This document shows positions 52,801-62,559 of a stretch of DNA of 64,000 bases, piece by piece; the first letter of the stretch is position 1; each line of letters opens with the position of its first letter. The DNA comes from Phaseolus vulgaris. Its lineage: Eukaryota > Streptophyta > Magnoliopsida > Fabales > Fabaceae. The notes below the pieces were generated by a model. The model worked only from the letters and a program-made list of their open reading frames with translations. It ran no database searches and was not told where the DNA came from. The stretch is from positions 4,604,170-4,668,169 of the forward strand of contig NC_023758.2 in NCBI RefSeq assembly GCF_000499845.2, in the 5' to 3' direction. The translations under genes were made by a program, and so were the position numbers.

Positions 52801-53247
52801 CAAACATCAAATTATACACATACACTCAGGATTTGCAGTAAATGGGCTTGGCAATCTTTCTCTCCCTCCTTTATTTTCTATGTTTTAGATGAGATAAAAA
52901 GAAACCGAGCTTTTTAATTTGGCTTGATAATGTAAGAAATATAATATAAAAGCATTGTGTGGCCACATTTATAAGCTTAAATTTTTAGGATAATTGATTC
53001 ATGACATGCTATGGCTCTTTATGCCCAATTGGTCTAATATGATCACAACAAAGTAGGTTGTACTTTATCAGGCTCTTGTGTGAGTGGACGTGTTATAATT
53101 GTGATATAAAAACGTGTAATTACCTAACAGCTTAAGCTTTTAAAATAGTTCGTTCATGACAGATTATGAACCTTTATGCCTTCAGCGCATTATGACTTCT
53201 GGATTTCTGTTTTCTCTACTTTTTTCAGGTGGTGCCCTTTCTGGTAA
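22565..53247 (+). CDS. TOR: Serine/threonine protein kinase TOR (target of rapamycin), 56 exons, complete
   Basis: I resolved 56 exons, all with GT-AG introns. Their lengths sum to 7,410 nt, giving 2,469 residues, close to the ~2,480 of Arabidopsis TOR and with the exon number I recall for plant TOR. Order: N-terminal HEAT repeats (about residues 1-1200), FAT domain, FRB domain (about 1913-2012, with Ser1929 at the position of mTOR Ser2035), PI3K-like kinase domain and FATC ending GWCPFW. Catalytic residues are present: Lys2085 ([12 protein letters not shown]), Asp2236 (GLGDRHPSN) and DFG 2255-2257. TOR is the catalytic subunit of TORC1, which couples nutrient and energy status to ribosome synthesis, translation and growth, and represses autophagy. 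Exon coordinates are given in the following entries. The start [12 protein letters not shown] is the first in-frame ATG after a short upstream ORF. I see no disabling change. Confidence 0.96.
27577..29496 (+). other. TOR intron 10 (1.9 kb)
   Basis: A long intron with no gene. Around 28260-28450 a stretch with GTATACGGCACGTATCCAAT and nearby words resembles the CGACAC/GTATCC-rich ends of the dispersed repeats at 13-21 kb, but is too divergent to align with confidence. The rest shows nothing I can name. Confidence 0.5.
29497..32881 (+). other. TOR: TOR exons 11-20 (HEAT repeats)
   Basis: Exons: 29497-29649, 30348-30469, 30602-30704, 30783-30869, 30951-31081, 31369-31471, 31552-31734, 31818-31910, 32594-32629 and 32783-32881. 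Exon 19 is only 36 nt ([12 protein letters not shown]). Exon 13 begins at a tandem acceptor, TCAGCAG at 30599-30605, so that either SSADSK or SADSK can be made. Exon 17 encodes [17 protein letters not shown], a block characteristic of TOR. All junction phases agree. Confidence 0.92.
33380..33562. repeat. Possible MITE-like element in TOR intron 22
   Basis: The stretch begins near CTCACAAAATACTCCTCC and ends near TGTGCTCAAGAGAGTGTGG. It has partly complementary ends (ACACACTCTTTAC against GAGAGTGTG) and an AT-rich centre with GTGGGACCCATAA. It resembles small non-coding elements I associate with legume introns. Terminal repeats are imperfect and no target duplication is clear. Confidence 0.3.
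35803..35925 (+). repeat. TGTTGGAGATCC-type LTR fragment, copy 1 (TOR intron 26)
   Basis: It contains TTGGAGATCCCTCATTAATT, ATATATAAGCGGGTGCGAAC and AGACTTAAAGTTCAC, degraded forms of the blocks seen more clearly at 38211 and 45500. A second, more decayed relative lies at 36039-36145 (AAAATCCCATATCAACTAAA, GTATAAGTCGCTACAAACCT). Confidence 0.55.
37190..37411. repeat. LTR-like sequence abutting the acceptor of TOR exon 27
   Basis: GAATGAATATTGATTGCACA, TTACAGAGATCTCTATTTAT and repeated GTTAGTTCAGTTACAAGTTA-type words are typical of copia LTRs seen in legumes, probably in antisense. The sequence runs to the acceptor AG at 37410-37411, where the usual pyrimidine tract is replaced by an A-rich stretch (CACTCACAAAAACATTCATG). 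Assignment rests on recall. Confidence 0.4.
38211..38300 (+). repeat. TGTTGGAGATCC-type LTR fragment, copy 2 (TOR intron 28)
   Basis: TGTTGGAGATCCCACATCGA, then CATTTCATTATATATAAGTG and GGTGCAAACCTCACC. The TATATAAG suggests an LTR promoter. This is the best preserved left end of the family in the window and lies inside an older LTR-like segment. Confidence 0.6.
39068..39249. repeat. Inverted plus direct repeat of a GGCC-rich 26-mer
   Basis: The 26-bp motif GGCGTAGGCCAGGCAGGCCA-AGTCAC at 39068-39093 recurs at 39166-39191 (same strand) and in inverse form at 39224-39249. The GC content contrasts with the AT-rich intron. It can form a cruciform or hairpin. Origin unknown, perhaps an internal repeat of the surrounding retroelement. 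Confidence 0.7.
40471..45330 (+). other. TOR: TOR exons 31-42 (FAT domain)
   Basis: Exons: 40471-40532, 40638-40735, 40966-41075, 41147-41320, 41396-41461, 41937-42005, 42106-42216, 43533-43673, 43763-43891, 43970-44135, 44223-44437 and 45124-45330. Family blocks include [49 protein letters not shown] and [10 protein letters not shown], typical of the FAT domain. Intron 37 (42217-43532, 1.3 kb) and intron 41 (44438-45123) hold nothing I can name. Confidence 0.92.
45500..45616 (+). repeat. TGTTGGAGATCC-type LTR fragment, copy 3 (TOR intron 42)
   Basis: TGTTGGAGATCCGATATCAA, GTATATAAGTGGGTGCAAAC, CTCACCTTATAAGTC and TTAGGCTTAAAGTCCACTTC occur in order. It is the fullest copy of the family here, on the same strand as copies 1 and 2 and as TOR. 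Confidence 0.6.
45829..47392 (+). other. TOR: TOR exons 43-45 (FRB domain)
   Basis: Exons: 45829-46146, 46270-46350 and 47318-47392. They encode [35 protein letters not shown], the [12 protein letters not shown] helix and [15 protein letters not shown], matching the FKBP12-rapamycin binding four-helix domain in order. The Ser of EEASRLYF, whose change confers rapamycin resistance in other TORs, is present. Confidence 0.93.
46600..46930 (-). pseudogene. Ty1/copia polymerase remnant, antisense in TOR intron 44
   Basis: On the minus strand, [43 protein letters not shown] follow one another, matching the end of the copia reverse transcriptase and start of RNase H (in intact elements, LD-E-TGM, YRRLVGKLNYL and SQFM-SP-E-HW-A). 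The stretch that normally carries RPDI is altered and the frame ends soon after, so it is a decayed fragment of ~300 bp. Sequence near 47090-47190 (GTAACTGTCTAACAATGG and related words) looks LTR-like and may belong to the same element. Confidence 0.7.
47538..48515 (+). other. TOR intron 46 (978 bp)
   Basis: It contains a strongly pyrimidine-rich tract (47945-48080, runs of TTTCTTTCC) that makes spurious lysine-rich frames on the other strand. The part 47760-47940 has an unexpectedly high GC content and may be an old retroelement fragment, but I cannot name it. Confidence 0.4.
49794..49825. repeat. (TG)n microsatellite in TOR intron 50
   Basis: About fifteen TG units, flanked by TA-rich sequence on both sides. 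Likely length-polymorphic. Confidence 0.9.
51557..52031 (-). mobile_element. LINE (L1-type) 3' fragment, antisense in TOR intron 53
   Basis: A 16-bp target-site duplication, GTACTTTTGCATACAT, lies at 51557-51572 and 52016-52031. The left side of the insert starts with a run of T (51572-51584), the poly(A) tail of a minus-strand element. The next bases read, in minus-strand sense, TTAATTCGTTGCTGATCAAA and GGAACACCCCTAAAGTGTTT, the 3' end I recall for plant L1 LINEs. Only ~440 bp is present, so the element is strongly 5'-truncated, as is usual. It has no coding capacity. Confidence 0.85.
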
Positions 53248-53570
53248 ATCGCAAGGGAGCAGTAAATATTGTATATAATCTGTACATAATCAAAACTTGC
53301 CAGGGATCCATGTCCATTTTGTCCCCTCATTCCCCTCCTTTCTTTTACCTAGCATATTTACTGTGTATATATATGTACAGTCATTGTCTCGTGACATTGC
53401 ATAGAAAAGATTGAAGCCTTGCACATTACATTTTAACCATGTCTTTGTAAATATGATCTTTCCATCAGGAAATGTGTCTAGTAATATATGTTCAATTAAT
53501 ATCCCTACAAGATGGACATGGAACTTGGTCTTAGGCGTGACTCCAATTTGGTTATTATGCTTTCGAGTAA
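53248..53570. other. TOR 3'UTR region and nuclear/plastid junction
   Basis: The sequence after the TOR stop is AT-rich and nuclear-like up to at least 53450. From ~53560 (CTTTCGAGTAAGCCGC) it matches the plastid sequence before trnL-UAG. The exact junction, somewhere in 53450-53565, cannot be fixed without a plastid reference. No separate gene is seen. Confidence 0.6.
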
Positions 53571-53650
53571 GCCGCTATGGTGAAATTGGTAGACACGTTG
53601 CTCTTAGGAAGCAGTGCTAGAGCATCTCGGTTCGAGTCCGAGTAGCGGCA
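53571..53650 (+). tRNA. trnL-UAG: tRNA-Leu (UAG), plastid type
   Basis: An 80-nt cloverleaf: acceptor GCCGCTA pairs with TAGCGGC, the D arm includes AAATTGGTAGACA, the anticodon loop reads CTCTTAGGAAG (anticodon TAG), a long variable arm follows, and the T loop is GGTTCGAGTCC. It is the full plastid gene without visible damage. In a nuclear location it is probably not transcribed, because plastid tRNA genes depend on plastid transcription. Confidence 0.95.
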
Positions 53651-53735
53651 TGACATCTTATCTTCTAAAAAAGAGGTCCTATAATGAATTCTTATTTCTA
53701 TTCCTAGTATTTCTATTTTTTCATTCAATATGGTT

Positions 53736-54719
53736 ATGGTATTTTCCACTTTAGAGCATATATTAACTCATATTGTTTTCGGTCGTATCTCTTTTAATTT
53801 CAATTCATTTGATAACCTTATTATTAGGCAATGAAATAATAGGATTAGACAATTCGTTCAAAAAAGGCATGATAATCACTTTTTTTTGTATCACAGGATT
53901 GTTAGTTACTCGTTGGATTTTTTCGGGCCATTTACCATTTAGTAATTTATATGAATCATTAATATTTCTTTCATGGACTTTTTCTATTTTTTATATGGTT
54001 CTTTGCTTAAAAAAAAAAAAACTACTATTTCAATACAATAATAACGCCAAGTATTCTTTTTACCCAAGGCTTTGCTACTTCGGGTCTTTTAACCGAAATG
54101 CATCAATCCTTAATATTAGTGCCTGCTTTACAGTCCCATTGGTTAATGATGCACGTAAGTATGATGATATTGGGTTATACAACTCTTTTATGTGGATCAT
54201 TATTATCAGTGGCTATTTTAGTCATTACTTTTCAAGAACTAATACACATGATTGGTAAAAGCAAGACTTTTTTTTTTTTTTAATGAAACCTTGTCTTTTG
54301 CTGAAATCAAATACATGAATATGAATGATAAAAAGAATCTTTTACAAAAAACTCCTTTTATGTCTGATTCGTCTTATATAAATTATTATAGATATCAATT
54401 TATTCAACAATTGGATCGTTGGGGTTACCGTACTATTAGTCTAGGTTTTATATTTTTAACATTAGGTAATATATCAGGAGCAGTATGGGCTAATGAGGCA
54501 TGGGGATCATATTGGAATTGGGATCCAAAGGAAACTTGGGCTTTTATTACTTGGATTATTTTCGTGATTTATTTACATATTAGAAAAAATAAAAAATTGG
54601 AATATCTCAATTCTTCGATAGTGGCCTCCATGGGCTTTCTTATAATTTGGATATGTTATTTAGGGATAAATCTTTTAGGAATAGGACTACATAGTTATGG
54701 TTCATTTACATCTAATTAA
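53736..54719 (+). pseudogene. ccsA: ccsA (cytochrome c biogenesis protein), three frameshifts
   Basis: The start [13 protein letters not shown] is at 53736 and the end [11 protein letters not shown] at 54719. Three frame changes separate four otherwise well kept segments. The first is near 53775, apparently two bases lost. The second is in the A run at 54009-54021, where one base is gained or two lost. The third is in the T run at 54268-54281, one base gained. The haem-binding motif [11 protein letters not shown] is intact in the last segment. In plastids CcsA is a multi-span thylakoid protein needed for haem attachment to cytochromes f and c6. Because the gene is needed in plastids, these breaks point to a non-functional nuclear copy, or to homopolymer errors. 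Confidence 0.85.
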
Positions 54720-54979
54720 ATTAAATTTAAGAATTTCACAAATATTGGGATGGGAACATTTTAGAAAATAAGAAAAAAAACTCCCAATAAAATGATTAAG
54801 ACCCCATTGAATCAAGTAATGTAATAGTGATTCAAGGGGTTCTCACAAACAACAAACATATTCAATTAGAATTCAAATTCATTTTTATGTAATTAATAAA
54901 ATACAAAAATAAATCCATTTTTTTATTGTGCATGGGATTTTTTTCGATTTTTTATTTTTCATTGATTCCCGAAAACTAT
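54720..54979. other. ccsA-ndhD spacer (plastid-derived)
   Basis: A convergent AT-rich spacer. A GATTCAAGGGGTTCTC segment near 54830 and GACCCCATTGAATCAAGT near 54800 are partly complementary and could form the usual 3' stem-loop between the two genes. No gene is seen. Confidence 0.5.
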
Positions 54980-56476
54980 CTATAAAAAATTAGAGAGAAT
55001 CGCTTCAACCTTGTCAGCCGAAAATGAAAAAATAAAATCTGGATAAATGCCAATACTTATTACGGGTATAAGGATCGAAATTGAAATAAATAATTCTCGT
55101 GGCCCCGAATAAAAAAAATAAGAATTTGGTGTATTAAAAAGCTTGTATCCATAGAACATTTGACATAAGATAGATAATGAATAAATAGGAGTTAATATCA
55201 TTCCAATTGCGGTTACAAAAGTGATGAGTATTTTTGTGATTAAAAGATATTTTTGATTGGTAATGATTCCCAATAAGACTATCAATTCTGCAACAAAACC
55301 GCTCATGCCCGATAATGCAAGAGAAGCCATCGACAAGGTAGTGAAAATCGTGAATATTTTTGGCATTGGGATAGCCATTCCACCCATTTCGTCGAGATAA
55401 AGAAGACGTAGTCTATCATAACTAGTTCCCGCCAAGAAAAAAAGCGCAGCACCAATAAATCCGTGAGAGATTATTTGTAAAATAGTCCCATTCAGCCCTG
55501 TCTCGCTTATAGAACCAATTCCTAAAATTAAGAAACCCATATGGGATACCGAGGAATAAGCTATTCTTTTTTTTACATTGCGTTGACCAAGAGATGTTGA
55601 AGCTGCATAGATTATTTGAATTGAACCTAATAGCATTAACCAGGGACAAAATATAGAATGAGCGCGAGATAATAATTCCATATTAATTCGAACCAACCTA
55701 TACGCTCCCATTTTTAATAATATTCCGGCTAAAAGCATACAAGTACTGTAATGCGCCTCTCCATGCGTATCAGGTAACCATGTATGTAAGGGTATAATTG
55801 GTGATTTGACAGCAAAAGCAATAAGAAATCCCATATAGAAGATTATTTCTAGTGCCACGGGATATGATTGATTAGTTAATGATTCAAAATTTAATGTTGG
55901 TTCATTAGAACTATATAAACTCATACCCAGAATTCCCAGTAATAAAAAAACAGAACTTCCCGCAGTGTACAAAATAAACTTTGTAGCTGAATACAAACGT
56001 TTTTTTCCACCCCACATAGATAAAAGTAGATAAACGGGAATTAATTCTAATTCCCACATGATGAAAAAAAGTAAAATGTCTCGAGAAGAAAATGTTCCTA
56101 GTTGACCACTATACATTGCTAACATCAGAAAATAGAATAATTTAGATTCTCGAGTAACCGGCTGAGCCGATAACGTAGCTAACGTAGTGATAAATCCCGT
56201 TAATAGAATGGGTCCTAGAGAGAGTCCATCTATTCCGAATCTCCAGTAAAAGTCAAAAAAATGGATCCATTTATAATTTTCTGTCAATTGGATTAGTGGA
56301 TCATCCAATTCGAAATGATAACAAAATACATAGGCTATTAGAAGCAGATCTATGAAACATATACAATAAGTATACCATTTAATTGTCTTATTTCCTTTAT
56401 GGGGAAATAAGACAATTAAAGAACCTCCGACTATTGGCAAAACTACAACTGTTGTTAACCAAGGAAAATCATTCGT
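54980..56476 (-). CDS. ndhD: ndhD, NADH dehydrogenase-like subunit 4, open frame
   Basis: The frame is uninterrupted for 498 codons. It starts at an ACG codon at 56474-56476 (ACG AAT GAT TTT CCT), the known plastid start that is changed to AUG by RNA editing; an in-frame ATG is found only 12 codons later, giving 486 residues. It has many membrane helices, including [20 protein letters not shown] and the [13 protein letters not shown] segment of proton-channel subunits. In plastids it is a membrane-arm subunit of the NDH complex for cyclic electron flow. Dependence on plastid editing means this nuclear copy should not give the normal protein even though it is open. Confidence 0.9.
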   Translation of the reverse strand, partial: TNDFPWLTTVVVLPIVGGSLIVLFPHKGNKTIKWYTYCICFIDLLLIAYVFCYHFELDDPLIQLTENYKWIHFFDFYWRFGIDGLSLGPILLTGFITTLATLSAQPVTRESKLFYFLMLAMYSGQLGTFSSRDILLFFIMWELELIPVYLLLSMWGGKKRLYSATKFILYTAGSSVFLLLGILGMSLYSSNEPTLNFESLTNQSYPVALEIIFYMGFLIAFAVKSPIIPLHTWLPDTHGEAHYSTCMLLAGILLKMGAYRLVRINMELLSRAHSIFCPWLMLLGSIQIIYAASTSLGQRNVKKRIAYSSVSHMGFLILGIGSISETGLNGTILQIISHGFIGAALFFLAGTSYDRLRLLYLDEMGGMAIPMPKIFTIFTTLSMASLALSGMSGFVAELIVLLGIITNQKYLLITKILITFVTAIGMILTPIYSLSILCQMFYGYKLFNTPNSYFFYSGPRELFISISILIPVISIGIYPDFIFSFSADKVEAILSNFL

Positions 56477-56502
56477 GATAAAAATAAGATATACTTAGAC
56501 TA

Positions 56503-56558
56503 CAAAAACCCGGGCTCAAAAAAAAAAAAATTTTTTTTATTTTGAGCCCGGGTTTTTG
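56503..56558. terminator. 19-bp perfect inverted repeat between psaC and ndhD
   Basis: The arms CAAAAACCCGGGCTCAAAA (56503-56521) and its exact reverse complement (56540-56558) flank an A/T loop. It lies between the psaC stop and the ndhD start and fits the 3'-end processing or stabilising stem-loop of plastid psaC transcripts. Confidence 0.75.
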
Positions 56559-56601
56559 CCAGTAAAAAAAAGTACTTGTATACGGTTCTTTTTGAAACGT
56601 A

Positions 56602-56889
<288 letters not shown>

Positions 56890-57133
56890 CTAGTAAATAG
56901 GTAAACCTATTCTATATATATATATATTAGACACCAGATGAATCAATGATTTATAATCATTTTGCTAGAAAAAATAGACTTCTAGATTAATAATAAGAGA
57001 ATAGAACCAAGATACTTTGATTTCTTATCTTTGTTTTTGCAAACATGATTCAAATGGATATCTCAATTATGATAATTTGAATTGATTATATAGTACACAC
57101 TATTCAAAATTATACTTTTTTTTATGAGTAATA

Positions 57134-57439
57134 CTATTTATTCAACAAATTTGATTGATTGATACGGGTTGATTTTCTATTACGATATATTGAGGAAACA
57201 ATAGCCGGTCCGATAGCTGCTTCAGCGGCTGCAACAACTATAACAAAAATTGAAAAAATATTTCCTTTTAATTGCCGCCTATCAAAAAAATCAGAAAAGG
57301 TTACGAGATTTATATTTACTGCATTCAGTATAAGTTCAAGACACATAAGGGCTCTAACCATATTTCGGCTCGTGATCAATCCATAGATACCTATAGAAAA
57401 TAAAAAAGCACTCAAAACAAGTGCATGCTCGAATATCAT
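57134..57439 (-). CDS. ndhE: ndhE, NADH dehydrogenase-like subunit 4L, open frame
   Basis: 101 residues from [17 protein letters not shown] at 57439; the frame extends six codons further upstream but this is the known start. It has three membrane helices, with the conserved ICLE-like [15 protein letters not shown]. It belongs to the NDH membrane arm and follows psaC in the plastid operon. The C-terminus, NQSNLLNK, is complete. Confidence 0.9.
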   Translation of the reverse strand: MIFEHALVLSAFLFSIGIYGLITSRNMVRALMCLELILNAVNINLVTFSDFFDRRQLKGNIFSIFVIVVAAAEAAIGPAIVSSIYRNRKSTRINQSNLLNK

Positions 57440-57641
57440 TGACCAACTCCTTTTCAATTTTTATTCATTTCGATCTGAATATGAATTCAACGGATTTTAT
57501 TGCCTAACATAATAAGTCTACAACAAAATCAAGTATTCGCAAAAATATTTTATACATAAATATTCTTTTTCGTTAACATAGAATTCAACAAAAAAGAAAT
57601 GTGTTAAAATCTAACAAATTGTGATTTATATTATTCCTTTC

Positions 57642-58172
57642 TTATTGACGAGCCACAAAAATTGCACCTATTAAAGCAACTAAAAGAATAATTGAAATTA
57701 GTTCAAATGGAAGAAAAAAATCTGTTGATAAATGAATTCCAATTTGTTGACTAGTACTTATCAAATCTTGCTCTAAAATCTGATTGGGTCTTGTCGTCCA
57801 AATAATCCCGTGCCATGATGTATCTAGAATAGTATTGATTTGTGAAATAAAGATACTGGTACAAACCATCAAAGTAATTCCATCCCCAACGGTCCAAACA
57901 CGAAAATTTTGGTCATATTCGGAACCATTCATAAACATCACAGCAAATATTATTAAAACATTTATAGCGCCCACGTAAATAAGTAGCTGTGAGGCAGCTA
58001 CAAAATGGGAGTTTGATAAAATATAGAATAAAGATACACAAACAAGAACTAGTCCCAATGAAAAAGCAGAAAAAATCGTATTCGTAAAGAATACTACTCC
58101 TATACTTCCTAATATAAGACCTGATCCAAGAAAGACTAAAATAAAATCATGTAGCGATTCGGACAAATCCAT
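57642..58172 (-). CDS. ndhG: ndhG, NADH dehydrogenase-like subunit 6, open frame
   Basis: 176 residues, [18 protein letters not shown] to GAIFVARQ, the family's usual length, with about five membrane helices and the conserved [19 protein letters not shown]. Subunit of the NDH membrane arm. No frame damage. The spacer to ndhI (58173-58456) is AT-rich and holds an (AT)n run at 58387-58411. Confidence 0.9.
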   Translation of the reverse strand: MDLSESLHDFILVFLGSGLILGSIGVVFFTNTIFSAFSLGLVLVCVSLFYILSNSHFVAASQLLIYVGAINVLIIFAVMFMNGSEYDQNFRVWTVGDGITLMVCTSIFISQINTILDTSWHGIIWTTRPNQILEQDLISTSQQIGIHLSTDFFLPFELISIILLVALIGAIFVARQ

Positions 58173-58456
58173 TATATGTAAAATAAGAGATAAATAGAAA
58201 TTTCATGACCTTATTGATATGACCAGGAAAACCCTTGTTAAATACTAAAATTCTCGGTGCATAGAATTTCACCAAATCCTAAGATAAGATATGTGAATTG
58301 CTATTAAGTACAGTTGTTATAGGATAAATGTCATTTCATTCTTTTATTTATGCCAAAGAGTCATTTCAAAATACTAAAATATCTTTATATATATATATAT
58401 ATATATATCTATATATAGATATTCTATTCTTTTTGTTTTTATAAGAATTTTAAAAA

Positions 58457-58942
58457 TCATTTTATTTGAATTGTTCGAATTGTATAATCATCTATTACTG
58501 ATACTGGTAAACGACCCAAAGCTATTAGATTATAATTCAATTCGTGGCGATCATAAGTTGAAAGTTCATATTCTTCGGTCATTGATAAACAATTTGTTGG
58601 ACAATACTCAATACAGTTACCACAAAATATACAGATTCCAAAATCAATACTGTAATTAAGCAACCGTTTCTTTCGAATATCAGTTTCTAGTTTCCAATCA
58701 ACAATGGGTAGATCTATAGGACAGACACGAACACATACTTCACAAGCAATGCATTTATCAAATTCAAAATGTATTCGACCGCGAAAACGTTCTGATGAGA
58801 TTATTTTTTCATAAGGATATTGAATAGTTACGGGTAACCTATTTGCATGAGATAAGGTAATCATGAGACCTTGACCAATATACCTAGCAGCTTGGATTAT
58901 TTGTTCACTATAATTTATGAATTCAGTTACCATAAGGAACAT
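58457..58942 (-). CDS. ndhI: ndhI, NADH dehydrogenase-like iron-sulfur subunit, open frame
   Basis: 161 residues from [14 protein letters not shown] at 58942. The open frame extends 26 codons upstream, but this is the family start. Two 4Fe-4S motifs are present: [12 protein letters not shown] and [12 protein letters not shown]. In plastids the protein links the NDH electron-input side to its membrane arm. The C-terminus ends RTIQIK. ndhA exon 2 starts only 83 bp upstream, as in the plastid operon. Confidence 0.9.
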   Translation of the reverse strand: MFLMVTEFINYSEQIIQAARYIGQGLMITLSHANRLPVTIQYPYEKIISSERFRGRIHFEFDKCIACEVCVRVCPIDLPIVDWKLETDIRKKRLLNYSIDFGICIFCGNCIEYCPTNCLSMTEEYELSTYDRHELNYNLIALGRLPVSVIDDYTIRTIQIK

Positions 58943-59025
58943 ATCATGAATAGCTCTGAATATTTTTTTCTTTCTCTTGTTTAAAACAAGTTCTTCATTT
59001 TTAATATAGAAGGTCCACATTTTTT

Positions 59026-59564
59026 TTACAGTGAAAACAGTTGAGACGACGTTGTTAATAATAGATTACCGAGAGAAATGGGTAAAAGAAACTTCCACCC
59101 AAGATTTAATAATTGATCTATTCTTAGCCTAGGCAAAGTCCATCTTGTTGTGATAGAAACGAATATGAATAAATAAGTTTTAACTAGTGTAATAAAGATA
59201 CCAATTATCGTTACAAAAACTCCGTATGTTTTATTAATTTCAAAAAAGTTAGAAACGAAAATGTACGTAATAGAGATATTTGAACCACCCAAATAAAGAA
59301 CTGTTACAAATAAGGAAGAAACTAATAGGTTTAAATAGGAAGCAACGTAAAATAAACCAAATTTGATACCGGAATATTCGGTTTGATAACCCGCTATTAG
59401 TTCTTCTTCCGCTTCCGGTAAATCAAAAGGTAATCTTTCACATTCTGCTAGGGAAGATATTAGAAAAACGAGGAAACCCATAGGTTGACGCCACAAATTC
59501 CATCCCCAAAAACCATATTTTGATTGTGCATCAACGATATCAACTGTACTTAAACTGTTAGATA
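59026..59564 (-). CDS. ndhA: ndhA exon 2
   Basis: 539 nt, open, encoding [20 protein letters not shown] through the conserved [20 protein letters not shown] and the final helices to SSQLFSL. With exon 1 it gives 1,092 nt, 363 residues, the normal length. The exon begins TATCTAAC after the intron end GACTAGGAT. NdhA is the membrane subunit next to the quinone site of the NDH complex. Confidence 0.9.
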
Positions 59565-60824
59565 ATCCTAGTCGGTGATGACATTACTGTTACCATCTCT
59601 ATTACAGAACCGTACATGAGGTTTTCATCTCATACGGCTCCTTTAAAGCCTTCAAAAAATATAATGACCGGACCCCGATTTTGTATCCCTTGATATATCC
59701 CTAAGATAGAGAAAATTCGATTTTATCGGACGGTTTTTAATTAGACCCATTGAATTCTGTCTGTTCTAATAAATTTTTTTTAAATAAATACATTTATTTA
59801 AAAAATAAAAATCAATTTGAACATTTATTTCACTTATTTATATAAATAAAAAATACAAAAGATACTTCTGAATTGATCTCATCCTTTAAAAAATTATCAA
59901 ATTTAAATTTTTTGAGTAATAACTTAATTTAATTTTTGCATAAAATACTCTTTGAAAATGATCAAGAACTAACACATCATTTTCGATTCCGAAAAAGAAT
60001 TAGATGTTCCTTTTTTAAATTATGACTATCTCCATAAATATGGAGGATATAAGACAAAAAAGAAAAAGGAGATCACTTTGACCTCTTATCCTATTCCTTT
60101 TTGTGCAAGCAAAAGAAAAGGGACTTCAAAAAATTAAAGGATTATTTCGTTCCTGATAGTTATTTATTCAATCAATGGATGGAAGTATACTCTAGATCGG
60201 AATTGTGGGGAGTACTGCCTTCTTTTTTCTACCAACTTCAAGCCCCCTTTAGTATTCTTTTTCTATTATACATAAAGACTCTTTTGGATATTTTAAAAAA
60301 GAAATATACGTTACTAATCTTTTGTGTATTTTGGTGTTTCTAGTCATCCATTCATTTTTTTTATTAATCCCTTTGCATTTTGTTCATATATGTATACTAA
60401 TTCATACAAATTATATTGAAAATTTTAAAAAGATTGGTCTTTTGTTTTGCGCCCGCTTCAAGACAGGATTACTAATCAACAAATCTTGGGAAAAACAACC
60501 ACTTCTATCTATCTATATATATATATAATTCTAGAATTTCATTGATATTTTCACCTTATTCTTATACATAGAAAATTAGACTCAATTTTTTTACTGCAAT
60601 TTGAAATCATAATACTTTCTCTATAAGTAATATGGTATACTATTCTATAAATTAGATTCAATAAAAGCTGTTTTATTGCACTCATATAACTATCTGATTC
60701 AATTATTCAACCTAAATGCCAAAATTATATTATTCTTTATATATTCTGTTTGTCCTTTACTACAAATATAAGGAGAACCGTATAGCAAATAGTATCAAAA
60801 AATTTCTGTCTCAACGAAGCACAC
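59565..60824 (-). other. ndhA group II intron
   Basis: 1,260 bp. The 5' end is GTGTG and the 3' end GACTAGGAT. Domain V is recognisable at 59605-59640 (minus strand GAGCCGTATGAGATG, then CATGTACGGTTCTG). It has no maturase frame. Open frames on the plus strand at 60101-60528 are chance. Confidence 0.85.
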
Positions 60825-61377
60825 ATAGAGATATCGATAACACACAAAGAGTTAATGGTATTTCATAACTAATTGATTGAGCAGCTGCTCGTAGACCACC
60901 CAAAAAGGAATATTTATTATTTGACCCATATCCTGACATAAGAAGTCCAATGGGGGCAATACTCGAAATAGCAATCCATAAAAAAACACCAATATTCAGA
61001 TCAGATAAAACAAAGTTATAACCAAAAGGAATTACTGAATAGCTTAATATAATGGATATGACTGATATAGCTGGTCCAAAACTAAATAAACGAATATCTC
61101 CTCTAGATGGAATAAGATTCTCTTTAAAAAGTAATTTTGTTCCGTCTGCTAGAGCTTGAAGAACTCCAAAAGGACCGGTGTATTCAGGACCAATACGCTG
61201 TTGTATCCCTGCAGATATTTCTCTTTCTAACCATACAATTGCTAGTACACTTATAGTAATTCCTACTATAAAAATAAAAATAGGCACAAATACCCAAAGA
61301 ATTTCATATATCTCTTTAAAAAATTCTAATCTGAAAAAAAAATGTATATCTTGTATTTCTGTTAAATCAATTATCAT
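60825..61377 (-). CDS. ndhA: ndhA exon 1
   Basis: 553 nt from [20 protein letters not shown] at 61377, three codons after another in-frame ATG that is not the family start. Conserved [30 protein letters not shown] and [20 protein letters not shown] are intact; the exon ends in [10 protein letters not shown] plus one base. It abuts the ndhH stop (61379-61381), the known tight arrangement. Confidence 0.9.
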
Positions 61378-61378
61378 T

Positions 61379-62559
61379 TCAACGATCAACTTCTCCCATA
61401 ATAATATCTATGCTACCTAGTATTGTCATAATATCGGCCAATTTCATTCTTTTAACTAATTGAGGAAGAATTTGCAAATTTATAAAACCCGGCGGATGAA
61501 TTTTCCATCTCCAAGGAAAACCATTTTGATCGCCTATTATAAAAATTCCTAATTCTCCCTTGGGGGCTTCAATTCTTACATAAAGTTCTTGTTTTGGCAA
61601 TTCAAAACTCGGAGACGATTTTTTACTAATAAATCGATACTCAAACTCATTCCATTCTGGTTCTTTTTCTCTATCAAAGCAGCGGATTTCTAAATTTTCA
61701 TATGGCCCGCCGGGAAGTCCTTCCAAAGCCTGTTGAATAATTTTTATGGATTCCACCATTTCACCAATTCGAACTAAATAACGAGCTAAAGAATCTCCTT
61801 CTTTTTGCCATTGAACTTCCCAATGAAATTCCTCGTAACATTCATAATTATCCACTTTACGTAGATCCCATTGTATTCCGGAAGCCCGAAGCATCGGTCC
61901 TGATAAACCCCAATTAATAACTTCTTTTACATCAACGACACCTACGCCCTCAACCCGTTCTAAAAAAATAGGATTTCGCGTAATAAGTTTTTGATATTCG
62001 GCAATACTTGTTAAAAAATAATCGCAGAAATCAGAACATTTATCTACCCAACCATAAGGTAGATCAGTCGCTACCCCCCGATACGAAAAAAATTATGCAT
62101 CATTCTCATACCTGTCGCAGCTTCAAATAGATCATATATGAATTCTCTTTCTCTGAAAATATAGAAAAAAGGGGTTTGTGCACCAATATCTGCCATAAAA
62201 GGTCCTAACCATAGTAGGTGAGAAGCTATACGGCTTAACTCCAACATGATTACTCGGATATAGCTAGCTCTTTTAGGTACTTGAATATTTCCCAACTGTT
62301 CAGGTCCATTTACAGTTATTGCTTCTGTGAACATAGTAGCTAAATAGTCCCAACGTGTTACATAAGGCAGATATTGTATAATTGTTCGGTTTTCCGCTAT
62401 TTTTTCCATTCCTCTGTGTAAATAACCCAATATCGGTTCACAATCAATAACATCCTCACCATCTAGAGTAACAATAAGTCTAAGAACACCGTGCATTGAG
62501 GGGTGGTGAGGCCCCATATTGACTATCATGAAGTCCTTTCTTATAGTTGAGATATTCAT
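61379..62559 (-). pseudogene. ndhH: ndhH, one single-base deletion
   Basis: The start [20 protein letters not shown] is at 62559 and the end DIIMGEVDR at 61379. The span is 1,181 nt, one fewer than the 1,182 needed for 393 residues. The break is in the G run (minus strand) at about 62075-62080: the first part ends [12 protein letters not shown] then meets TAG, whereas restoring a seventh G would continue VATDLPYGW. All else looks intact. In plastids NdhH is the 49-kDa-type subunit near the quinone site. The break makes this copy non-functional unless it is a base-call error. Confidence 0.88.

Larger units (their letters stand above)
47471..53247 (+). other. TOR: TOR exons 46-56 (kinase domain and FATC)
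   Basis: Exons: 47471-47537, 48516-48676, 48794-48967, 49125-49253, 49341-49424, 50521-50582, 50663-50735, 50823-50957, 52256-52429, 52504-52769 and 53229-53247. They encode the ATP-binding segment with [20 protein letters not shown], the catalytic loop [37 protein letters not shown], and the C-terminal FATC helix and loop ending YVGWCPFW. The last exon has only 18 coding bases plus TAA. Confidence 0.93.

Noticed and set aside
60101..60528. ORFs on the plus strand within the ndhA intron
   Set aside because: They lie in plastid group II intron sequence with no maturase or other domain.
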